Of a stretch of DNA of 64,000 nucleotides, positions 56,075-64,000 are shown piece after piece. The DNA comes from Maylandia zebra (taxonomy: Eukaryota; Chordata; Actinopteri; Cichliformes; Cichlidae), in the NCBI RefSeq assembly GCF_041146795.1, contig NC_135179.1, forward strand, positions 9,335,547-9,399,546, read 5' to 3'. Under the pieces are notes generated by a model. The model saw nothing but the letters and a program-made list of their open reading frames with translations, did no database searches and had not been told where the DNA came from. Numbering within the stretch: the stretch's first letter is position 1; every line of letters begins with the position of its first letter. The position numbers and the translations under genes are program-made.

Positions 56075-56965
56075 GAAAGCTACTTAAAAGAGGAAAAGGG
56101 GTGTGTTGTTTTAGGCTCTCTGTATTTTAGGCTTGAAAATCAAAATCAAGCCTAAAATACAGAGACCATCAGAACATCGTTGTAATCGACTGCAGGTTTA
56201 AAATCTGCACTTGCCTTCTCTTCAGCATATCTGCTAAAGTCAGTGGTATCAGTGCGTCTGCCTTATCCTTGGTCAGTTACAACAAAGACATGTATCTAAT
56301 TACTCTCAGTGCAGATGAAGCAGAAAAGCAGTGGTGCTGTAGTGCAGGCTATTTCGCTTTAAATGGGAAATACATTAAATCAGAAACAAACAATACGACA
56401 AAGAAGTCCCAATATTTAGTAAATTCAGGGAGGATTAATAAAATATTCGTAAAACAACGTCATACAACCCCACAGGTCGCTATAGAAATAATTATTTAAA
56501 GGGAAAATATCATCAAAAATAGCAAATCAGACAGAAGGAAAAATCTTCATTATTTGAAAGGCTTTCTGAGCTTTTATCGCCATCCTCCAATAACGTTTAT
56601 CTGAATGCCTGAAAATATGTCAGCGACGCTCTTTGATAAATGAAATGATCTTTGCGTTTCCAAAAATAGAATATAGATTTAGAATATGGTGATCTGGACG
56701 TGATATTTGCCTCCCTGGATTAATAGGTTTCCTAGCAGTTTGGTTGGGTTATGACCTGGTCAGGAAAATCCACATGGGCTACCTACGTGGCCTCGACCGC
56801 TCCTGGTTTAACAACCACCTCGATTTTGTACTTCGACCCGGTCAGAAGCTTGATGGTTCGGGTCTGTCCGAACCGGGTCCCGTCGGATTTGAAGTACACG
56901 GCTGTGTTGTTAGGAAGCATCTTCAGTGAAATCCCAATTTTCACGATCTGCGGAACGTTGGCCAT
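50629..56965 (-). CDS. cnrip1: CB1 cannabinoid receptor-interacting protein 1
   Basis: Three coding exons, 162 aa (human 164): 56787-56965, 55283-55427 and 50629-50793. All are GT-AG and in phase. Matches to vertebrate CNRIP1 run end to end: [20 protein letters not shown] in exon 1, [12 protein letters not shown] and [12 protein letters not shown] in exon 2, [20 protein letters not shown] and MWVNKEMFV in exon 3. CNRIP1 is a small cytosolic beta-sandwich (RhoGDI-like) protein that binds the C-terminal tail of the CB1 receptor and tunes its signalling, mainly in neurons. Start chosen by homology. It is the neighbour of ppp3r1 in the same orientation, as in human 2p14. Confidence 0.97.
51720..52310 (+). 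pseudogene. Decayed Tc1-like transposase in cnrip1 intron 2
   Basis: Tc1-type text on the + strand: [40 protein letters not shown] and [15 protein letters not shown], the last containing the second catalytic Asp (QQDN). The first catalytic region and the 3' third are not recognisable and frames are broken. Boundaries are approximate. Confidence 0.75.
52395..52810 (+). pseudogene. C-terminal REL-endonuclease fragment of an R4/Rex6-like LINE
   Basis: Two + strand frames joined by a frameshift near 52510 read [20 protein letters not shown] then [12 protein letters not shown], followed by [20 protein letters not shown] and [20 protein letters not shown]. This matches the C-terminus of a common teleost non-LTR element. 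The PD...D spacing is that of restriction-like endonucleases at the C-terminus of R2/R4/Rex6-type elements. The clade is from memory and should be checked. Frameshift and stops make it inactive. Confidence 0.7.
52880..53520 (-). pseudogene. LINE RT C-terminal fragment (L2/Rex1 group)
   Basis: On the - strand: [49 protein letters not shown] and, after a frameshift, [17 protein letters not shown]. It is the same domain order as the 34.5-kb LINE but clearly diverged. The element ends in AATAAAATG and a TTA repeat (52880-52898). It starts within 100 bp of the R4/Rex6-like fragment, in the opposite direction. Confidence 0.8.
55550..55574. repeat. (AG)n microsatellite
   Basis: About 12 AG units inside a longer purine-rich tract. 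Confidence 0.9.
55992..56074. repeat. (TTA)n microsatellite
   Basis: About 27 uninterrupted TTA units in cnrip1 intron 1, giving an artificial poly-Ile frame. Confidence 0.95.
56117..56165. repeat. Perfect hairpin, 20-bp arms
   Basis: Arms TCTCTGTATTTTAGGCTTGA (56117-56136) and its exact reverse complement (56146-56165) with a 9-bp loop. Confidence 0.95.
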
Positions 56966-57260
56966 GTTTCCATATAGCTAGTGTATCTCTGGAGGACCGC
57001 GGGGTGTGGGAGGGATCGTCGATCAGTTCGTGGAAACTGAGAAATGCCGTGTGGTGAATCCCAGAGAGCACCGCGCAGCACGGGGAATTGCGCTGCGTAA
57101 TCCCGTCCAACCTCCAGAATATAAACCTAATCCCAACCGTTGCACTGTCTCTCTCTCCCTCTCTCTCTATACACACTCTATCACCGACTATAGCCACCAT
57201 CCTCTCGATCGCTCTCTCACCTATCGTCACTGTTTGCTTGCAACACAACCAATGCTGCTA
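56966..57260 (-). promoter_or_regulatory. cnrip1 5' UTR and promoter region
   Basis: CpG-bearing sequence upstream of the cnrip1 ATG (56965), with CpG-rich stretches at 56990-57115, then a CT-rich tract (57145-57175). The transcription start is not determinable. Confidence 0.5.
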
Positions 57261-57660
57261 GTATAATAGGTCATCTATTCTCTCTCTTTATATCTATGTA
57301 TATCTACGTTGTCATCGACCAATGTAAAATTTGTGTCTCGCTGTCCTTGGTCCTGAAGTCGTGCCAGTTAAGACAGCGGAGCACTTAAAGTGATCCTCAA
57401 AGGACCGATTAATCCTTGAATACTCTTAACACCGCGCACAGCTCTTCTTGGGTTAGGCGTCGAAAGTGACACATCGTCACAAAAACCCTTAAAATGAAGC
57501 AGTTTGAATTTTAACCCCCAAATGCACGAAGAAACAAACCTGGTCTCAAATTCTGTTCACAGAGCCGAATGACTGAAATTAGTCAGTGTACAGTAAACAG
57601 CATTAGTCTAGCTGGCAGTAGTTTCGAATCTATTTATTGAAAAGAGAAGTGTTATCTATA
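57261..57660. other. Intergenic, cnrip1 to Tc1 element
   Basis: No gene, RNA or repeat recognised. Confidence 0.4.
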
Positions 57661-57662
57661 TA

Positions 57663-59219
57663 CACTAGAAAACCCCAATTTTTTCAGGTTTTTATTGAAA
57701 ATTATGCAGTTTAATGTCTCATTGAGCTCTGAAATGAAAGCATAGTACAAATAAGCAATAAGAGTTAAAAAAGAAATCATGGAATCAATTTAGAAACCAA
57801 ACTTTATTCTAAACCTTTGACTCAAGTAGCCACCTTTGGCAGATATAACAGCTGAACACCCCGGTGGCACATTACAATAAAAATCGAAAGCTCTTCTCAT
57901 ATCTGTTGCAGAGATTACCATAAATGTGGGGCACATGTAGGTTGCTTTGCTTTCACTCTTCTTTCCAGTTCGTCCCAAGACCAGCTCGATGGGAGAGACT
58001 ATGCTGGCCACTCCATACTTTCAAGCTTACTGTCTTGTTCTTTTTTCCTAAGTAAGTTTCTGGCATAGCTTGGACTTATGTTGTGGATCATTATCTTGCT
58101 GTAGGATGAACCCCTGACCAACTAGGGGCCGACCAGAGAGTGTTGCATGCCGCTGCAGAATGCTGTGGTAGCTGTTTTGGTTCAGGGTGCCTCTCACGCT
58201 GTACAAGTCATTGACCCTGGATCCAATAAAACAGCCCCAGACCATCACACTTCCTCCTGCATGTTTGACAGTTGATGCCACACACTGTGGAACCATCCTG
58301 TCGCCTACTCAATGGTGTACAAAGATCCTGTGTGATGAACTGAAGATTTCAAATTTTGTTTCATCAGTCCATAATACCTTCTTCCAGTCTTTCATGGCCC
58401 AGACAAGCCTCTTTGTCTTATTCTGGCATCTTAGGAATGGCTTTCTTGCTGCAACTCATCCTGTCAAACCTGCAGCTCGAAGTCTTCTCTGTAGTTAAAA
58501 CTGAGACTTGCTTATTACGACCACTATTAAGCTATGCTTGAAGCTGTTGAGCCCCCTATCATGCAAGCTGTTAACTCCTAGAAACTTGTCCCCTGATTCA
58601 GTTGTGGCTTTGGGTCTGCCAGACCTCTTCCTGTCAGAGTTTGCCCCATTTTCTGAGTGCCTTTTGATGGTGAAGGAAACTGTACTCACTGACGCCTTGA
58701 GATTCTTTGCAATTTCTCTGTAGGACTGACCTACATTTTTAAATGTTATGATGTTTTGTCTCTCTTCCATTGTTGATTGTCTTTTTCTCGCCATTTTGGT
58801 AGCAACACACAACTTTCTGCAGTACAATACTGTTCAGCTGATGCTCACGAGGCTATGGTACCACAGTATGTTCCAACACTGCTTTTATGCAGACAGAGGC
58901 GCTTGTAAGTAATCCAGAAAAGTTGGAACACCTGTAGGAATTAGTAGACCAGCTTTTAAGGCTTGATCAACGTCTATTGCTGCAGAACAGCTTTAAATTG
59001 TTAACCCATTATGTGTCCCCCGAAAAAGGCCTTTTTTGTATAATTCTGAAAATGTACATTATTTTTCACTTTTGGGTAAACTTACCCTTTTTTTAACCTT
59101 TGCCAGTTCACCACTTACCTTTGTACCATTTCAAGCTATCCATTCATGGGTTTTTACGACTGGAATTGCAATAAATAACTGGAAAAATTTAGGTGTTCTA
59201 AAACGTTTGACCTGTAGTG
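57663..59219 (-). mobile_element. Full-length, inactive Tc1-like transposon
   Basis: 1,557 bp flanked by TA dinucleotides (57661-57662 and 59220-59221). The right end, read inward, begins CACTACAGGTCAAACGTTTT. The left end begins CACTA then GAAAACCCCAATTTTTTCAG, so 16 bp of the terminal repeat present on the right are missing on the left. The transposase is on the - strand. Confidence 0.9.
57790..58794 (-). pseudogene. Tc1 transposase pseudogene
   Basis: It starts MARKRQSTMEERQNIITF with the paired-type helix-turn-helix (YREIAKNLKASVSTVSFTI) and the RKRSGRPKAT hook. After frameshifts, LWTDETKFEIFS, CVASTVKHAGGSVMVWGC, LQQDNDPQHKSK and SPIELVLGRTGKKSESK follow, carrying the three acidic catalytic sites. 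The normal text around the third site is shortened (SPDLNPIELVW-type consensus). Several frame breaks and stops prevent a product. Confidence 0.88.
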
Positions 59220-59449
59220 TATATTCATAAAAAATTGAACATGAAATTACATTTTCCTCTTTTTAAATCATTCCTCCAGCCATGATTTATATCAAAAAAT
59301 AAATATGAATAAAACACTTTAACTGATAGGGATAAACCAGAGAGAAAGAAAGAAAGAAAATGTCTTCATGTATGCTCAATCAAATCAATCAAAAGTCAAA
59401 ACCACGATAAAATGGAAATATTCATGAGAAAATTCAAGAACGTCTAGAT

Positions 59450-59674
59450 CAGGGGTAGGCAATTCCAGGCCTCGAGTGCCGGTGTCCTGCAGGTTTTAGA
59501 TCGCACGCTGGGTTAACACACCTGAATTAAATGATTAGTTCATTACCAGGCCTCTGGAGAACTTCAAGAAATGCTGAGGAGTCATTTAGCCCTTTAAATA
59601 AGCTGTGATGGATAATGGACACATCTAAAACCTCCAGGACACCGGCACTCGAGGCCTGGAGTTGCCTACCCCTG
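59450..59674. mobile_element. hAT-type MITE with intact 8-bp target duplication
   Basis: 225 bp with inverted ends of about 52 bp (CAGGGGTAGGCAA...TTGCCTACCCCTG) that differ at only a few positions. It is flanked by identical 8-mers GTCTAGAT (59442-59449 and 59675-59682). No coding capacity. The near-identical ends and perfect duplication point to a fairly recent insertion. Confidence 0.95.
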
Positions 59675-59682
59675 GTCTAGAT

Positions 59683-60120
59683 AGACGCTGTGGCGCAGGC
59701 CATGAAGTGGGTAACCCCCGTACGTCCTATGATTGACCACTAGAGGTCAGGCTTGGATTGGAACTGGAACAAGCCATGTACGCGAATAATAACTGTATTG
59801 TTTTTCTAGCTAACGTGGTGGAAACTGATGGCCATCACTTCTACAACTATTACTAATACAAAAGCTGTTAAGTTGGGCCTGAAAATACTTAGTTGTAATT
59901 AAATACAAAAGAAGTTAGTGAAAAGTGATCAGATAGAAGGTTTAGAGTAAAAAACCATTCAGCTTCAGGGCTACCGAAGTTGTTTAAGTTATTATGGCAA
60001 GCAAGCAATTAAATAAATAATTAATTACAGCTCTTAAATTCAAGCCTAATTCATGTTTTTTTTTCGAGAACACATCGTGTACATTTAACTGGATGTATCC
60101 AGTAAAGGTGGAAAATAAGG
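59683..60120. other. Intergenic, upstream of kcnq5
   Basis: AT-rich; nothing recognised. Confidence 0.4.
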
Positions 60121-61134
60121 CAGTAGTTCTCCACGGGTCACGTGATCGGTCAGTAGGGAAGAGCGTGACGCAGCTGTTACCAGCAAAGCATATTCTGTTT
60201 TGGGCGGAAATAGTTTTGGACCGAGCGGACCATCTTTTCTACAGCTGCTGAGTCCAGTTCTGTTTACTGTAAACTCTGTTTCTCCTAGTATGTAATAATG
60301 TTAATGTGCTGTTCATTCTCCTTTAAGTGTAAGCAGTCATTCAAGTTTTATTTAGGCATATGTGTGTAGGTTAATCCTTGTACACTCTTTAGTATTTCCC
60401 TTTACAGGCTACTACTTCATAGTTAACTTCCTCTGAAAGTCTTACCCCCAGAGGGACTTTCTTTCTTTGTAGAAGCGTTTCAAAGAAACTATGTTATTAG
60501 CTGTAGATAAGGTATCTTTATTTTGCTATTTGATGCATTTTCTTACATAAACCAAGCACAGTGATCACTCTTTGGGGGGTTATTGGGCAGTTTCATCACC
60601 TGCGTAAAATCTGCGTCATCGGTGCATATATATCTCTCTTGACGTTTCTTCGGTTAACATTTATCACCCAGATTGAAAATCTGCTATCGTTCAAGTCCAG
60701 ATTTACGACATCTAATAATCTCGTGGCGCGGGTGGTGCTGCGCCCTTCCCGTCTGATGCGTAAAAGAGCACCATGACTAGCAGAGCACCGGCAGGCTTCA
60801 CACACTTTGCCAGAAAGAGCCAAACCGGCGTGAGAGTGAGTTGAGTAACAAAGAGAGTGTGGGAGAACCCTCCCCCCCGTCAAATGTATCGATGGATCCA
60901 CACCTTCATAACCCAACTCTTCTTCAGCTTCGCGCAGATGGCCAAAGTGTTCAAGCCAGACCGTGAAACTGTTCAGCCAATAGATTAGTTATTTAACTCT
61001 TCATCCACTGCTTTGTTGTACTTAGTGTGTAGTGAAAGTCAAAGTAGCCACACACCCTCTGGCCCAAAAGCACTTGGCCACACGTGAATGCCTGCCGGTC
61101 TCCCAGCGCACTCCACGCTTGCGCTAGTTATGCC
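60121..61134 (+). promoter_or_regulatory. kcnq5 promoter and 5' UTR region (inferred)
   Basis: Upstream of the kcnq5 start. It holds an E-box GTCACGTGAT at 60137-60146 with a nearby GGGCGG (60202-60207), and CpG-bearing patches at 60720-60835 and 61080-61134. No TATA-based start can be fixed. Confidence 0.4.
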
Positions 61135-61475
61135 ATGCCGCGAAGTCATACCGGCGACGAAAGCGGCGGCAGCGGGATCTGGCTAAAGACCTCGACTGGA
61201 CGTCGGGGGCAGGACTACCCACTAAAAGATGTGGAGTGCGGACGGCAGACTATGAATAACGTTGTGGGTGTCGGGGACGGTCTCCTGTCTCCAGCCGCGG
61301 CAGGTGCGGTGGGAGCGGAGAGGAAACAGGGCGCCCGCCTGAGTCTGCTGGGGAAGCCGCTGACCTACAGCGCGCAGAGCAACCGCAGAAACGCACGCTA
61401 CCGGCGGCTCCAGAATTACCTCTACAACGTTTTGGAAAGACCGAGGGAATGGGCTTTTGTTTACCACGCTTTTGT
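61135..61475 (+). CDS. kcnq5: Voltage-gated K+ channel KCNQ5-like, exon 1 (partial)
   Basis: First coding exon, 113 codons plus two bases, with donor GTGAGT at 61476. The start [14 protein letters not shown] resembles human KCNQ5 (MPRHHAGGEEGG), followed by LKDVECGR, the family block [29 protein letters not shown] and VYHAFV just before S1. These are the cytoplasmic N-terminus; S1-S6, the pore and the calmodulin-binding tail lie beyond the window. KCNQ5 forms slow M-type potassium channels in neurons and muscle. An in-frame upstream GTG at 61084 is not a likely start. The residue after ERPR is Glu, where human KCNQ2-5 have Gly. Family is sure; paralogue KCNQ5 is likely. Confidence 0.92.
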
Positions 61476-63452
61476 GTGAGTACTTATGCTTGTGCAGCAC
61501 AGAACTAAACACTACAAGTCGTTTAGAATCTCATGTTTATGCTTTCCGATTGAATAGGAGTTCCCCACCTCTGAAAGCTGAATCAGTAAAATATTTTGTT
61601 AGGCAGGGATAAAAGTGAACACACAAGATATCAAAATTTGTATTGATTTTTCTGCTGATGATAATGATCAGTTTGGGTCATGATACATTTATATATCACT
61701 CTCTGTGGTTTCTTCTTCTCTATGGAAGATGTTTGCATCTTCCTCTAAACATCCAACATGTCAAAAAATCATGTAAACACTTTTTGATTTAACCTTATTT
61801 ATCTTGAAGGTCTTATGCCAGTTGTTGATACATTTAAATGGAATGAATATGTTACTTTTTGAATGTGACCACCTGTTGCTCCAGGTGTGCAGAAAAGACT
61901 AAGAACACAAAGCTGAAAAGGTTAGAATATAACAAGCATGTGTGCTAGTGTTCAGAAAAAGCAGACACAGTGCAATGCTACTATCCTCCAGGACATTATT
62001 GGTAGCTCCAGCAGTTTTTGAGCTCTTTAAGATGAGCAGCAGACTGTCAGCTGAAAATGGAAAAATGTAATAACTGCTGCTCCCTTGCATGATCTTGGTT
62101 CTTTCATCACTTCTTTCTACAGAGAGTGGCACTGGGAAAAGCCCTGAAGGGACAATTTTAAAGCTGACATGTTGCAGTTCTTAAATTCAAACCAGTCCTC
62201 TACTGACCACAGCTTGTTTTTTCTTCCTTTTTGGTTATTTTTCTGGTGTGAAAATGCTTCATGATCAAAATTTCTGATTAAAAAAAAATAGCATCCAGCT
62301 TCCTCTTTCTTCATGCAGTTTCCATTAGCCATGGATTATTGCTAACATTCAAGCAAAGCTTTTCTTGCTCATAGCTGTCAAGATCTAGCTAAACTATCAC
62401 AATTTGTTGTTCTATTGCTCTTACGAATCCTAGGATGTTTATCAACATGACACACACGTACTGTAAACTGTATCTATTATCCACATCCAACAGTTGTGGT
62501 CATATTTTTAGAGAAAGCTTTTTGAGCACTCATATACAGTGACAACCCTCAAAAATTCGTCTCTGCTTTTCCCTTTTTGGTGTGCAGATCACCTGTCAGT
62601 AGAAGTGTGTAGGTGGTGTTGGTGCACTGATTAAGCAAGGGTTTCTGGAAGTAGCTCTTATTTCACTGTCTGCTGTGGTGGCTTTTGATTCTCTCTGTTA
62701 AACACAGGCTATGCAGTAAACCTATGCAACTCGTTCACACACATACCAGTGTCAGCATGGTTATGGGTACAGATTAAAACACTGGATCCATTCCTTGTGC
62801 CAGTCAAGTCCCGTGTGAAGAGAAGGAAGAGGAGCTGTCAGAGGAGGGGCTCCACAGCCGGATGCTGACGTTTTATTTGCACAGGCAGGACAGCTGAGGT
62901 CGCAGGGGTTAAGTTGTTACATCTACTCACGACTGCAGCCTCCCACACTTTAGTAGTTTTGGATCAGCTGCACGTATGAAATGATTTAAAAGCCTCAAAC
63001 AATTTGCTTAAGTGAGATGAAGAGAGCTTTGGAAAAAAAAATACTCCTCCGTGTCAGAAAACATGTGTTTTAATGTTCAGTGGTGGAGAAAGAAAACAGA
63101 AACCTAACAAAGCAAAAGACAGGGGCAAAAGTAGGTTAAATTACAGATTTAATTTACTTATTGTAAAAAAGAAGCAGGTGTAAAAAGAGGTAGATGCATT
63201 AGAATACTGCAAATTTTTGTCGTGAAGAGTCAAAATAAATGTATGGTTCCTGATTAGAATAGCGTTTCGTTGATTTAGAGGTAGGCCTGATGATTTTGAA
63301 ATAATGGAAGTACTTTTGTGCAAATTGAATTTCTAGCCACAAAAAATTGCACTTATTCTTCACGGTTTCCGTTAGTGTATTGGAAGCGCAGCAGTCTATC
63401 AGGCCTAAGTTTACCCCCCACTGGGTCTGTGCATTGGTGATTAAAAAAAACA

Positions 63453-63484
<32 letters not shown>

Positions 63485-64000
63485 AAGCTGCAGGCAAGCA
63501 CACAGACATTTTAGCTAGACAGACAACAGCATCAGGCAATACAGCAACAAAATGAGTAGAAATGTGCATGAGTTCGGTGATCTTAAAAGTGTCTTACTGT
63601 ACAACGCCCATCTGAATGTCAGATTCTCTAATTGCCGCCACCACTTCTGGTGTTAGTCAGTTTTTAGATCTCTTCTCATGTGTAGTTTGTCCGGGGTCAT
63701 TAACTTGTTGCTCTGTTACCCAAGAAACCTTTGAAGCCTTTGAGCAACACATACATAAACTTAAGTCACTGATCTAAAAAAAAAAAAATCTGAATTAATG
63801 AATCTTCACGCGTAACTGAAGCTAAACTTTGAAGTCTGGTTTTAATTGAATATAGCAAATCACATCTTCTATTGCAAACTCTTCAAATGCGGATAGTTTT
63901 GATCCATCTAGACCACAAATGAAAGCTAGTGTGTAAATGCAGCATCTCGCTGCAACTTGTCCACAGTGTGATGTAGATGTATGGCTTCACAAACTTAGAA
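61476..64000 (+). other. kcnq5 intron 1 (continues past the right edge)
   Basis: AT-rich, with a short TA/AAATA tract near 63455-63484. No further KCNQ exon is seen, which agrees with the very long first intron of KCNQ5 in other vertebrates. Confidence 0.6.

Larger units (their letters stand above)
55428..56786 (-). other. cnrip1 intron 1
   Basis: Intron of 1,359 bp with an AG tract, a long TTA array and a perfect 20-bp hairpin. Otherwise nothing recognised. Confidence 0.6.

Noticed and set aside
55862-56155. Poly-Ile frame
   Set aside because: Translation of the TTA array.
61084-61134. N-terminal extension of the kcnq5 frame
   Set aside because: It starts at GTG without homology; the ATG at 61135 matches the KCNQ5 N-terminus.

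Overview
The window is nuclear DNA of a ray-finned fish. Every gene is split by GT-AG introns. The protein sequences are vertebrate. The repeats are typical of percomorph teleosts: Tc1-like and hAT DNA elements, L2/Rex1-type LINEs and long GT, TA and TTA microsatellites. The L2 3' tail at 41.0-41.3 kb resembles copies I know from cichlids, so a cichlid-like percomorph is my best guess, but the species is not proven.

Layout, left to right: (1) 0.4-6.2 kb, + strand, the last ten coding exons of a TPR-type protein that I cannot name. (2) 7.1-12.9 kb, - strand, all eight coding exons of wdr92 (dnaaf10). (3) 13.3-16.5 kb, + strand, all seven coding exons of pno1, head-to-head with wdr92 across 374 bp. 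(4) 16.9-48 kb, - strand, ppp3r1 (calcineurin B), with six coding exons, a long 3' UTR and introns of about 14.3 and 10.6 kb. (5) about 49.2-57 kb, - strand, cnrip1, three coding exons. (6) 61.1 kb to the right edge, + strand, the first coding exon of a kcnq5-type potassium channel.

The block wdr92-pno1-ppp3r1-cnrip1 has the same order and orientation as human 2p14. Human KCNQ5 lies on chromosome 6, so the 57-61 kb interval, which holds a Tc1 element and a hAT MITE, is a synteny junction relative to human. The genes are not one pathway: wdr92 acts in R2TP/dynein-arm assembly, pno1 in 40S ribosome maturation, ppp3r1 is the regulatory subunit of calcineurin, cnrip1 binds the CB1 receptor tail, and kcnq5 makes M-type potassium current.

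Non-genic structure includes a LINE with a 372-codon open RT frame (34.3-35.7 kb), a two-element remnant cluster plus a third LINE (51.7-53.5 kb), two hAT-type elements with recognisable target-site duplications, a full-length but broken Tc1 element, four near-perfect hairpins unrelated to any feature, a perfect 67-bp duplication tied to paired TA arrays, and a GT array whose first two bases are a 5' splice site. I found no clearly new biological system. The strongest leads are the unnamed TPR gene, the microsatellite splice donor and the set of hairpins.
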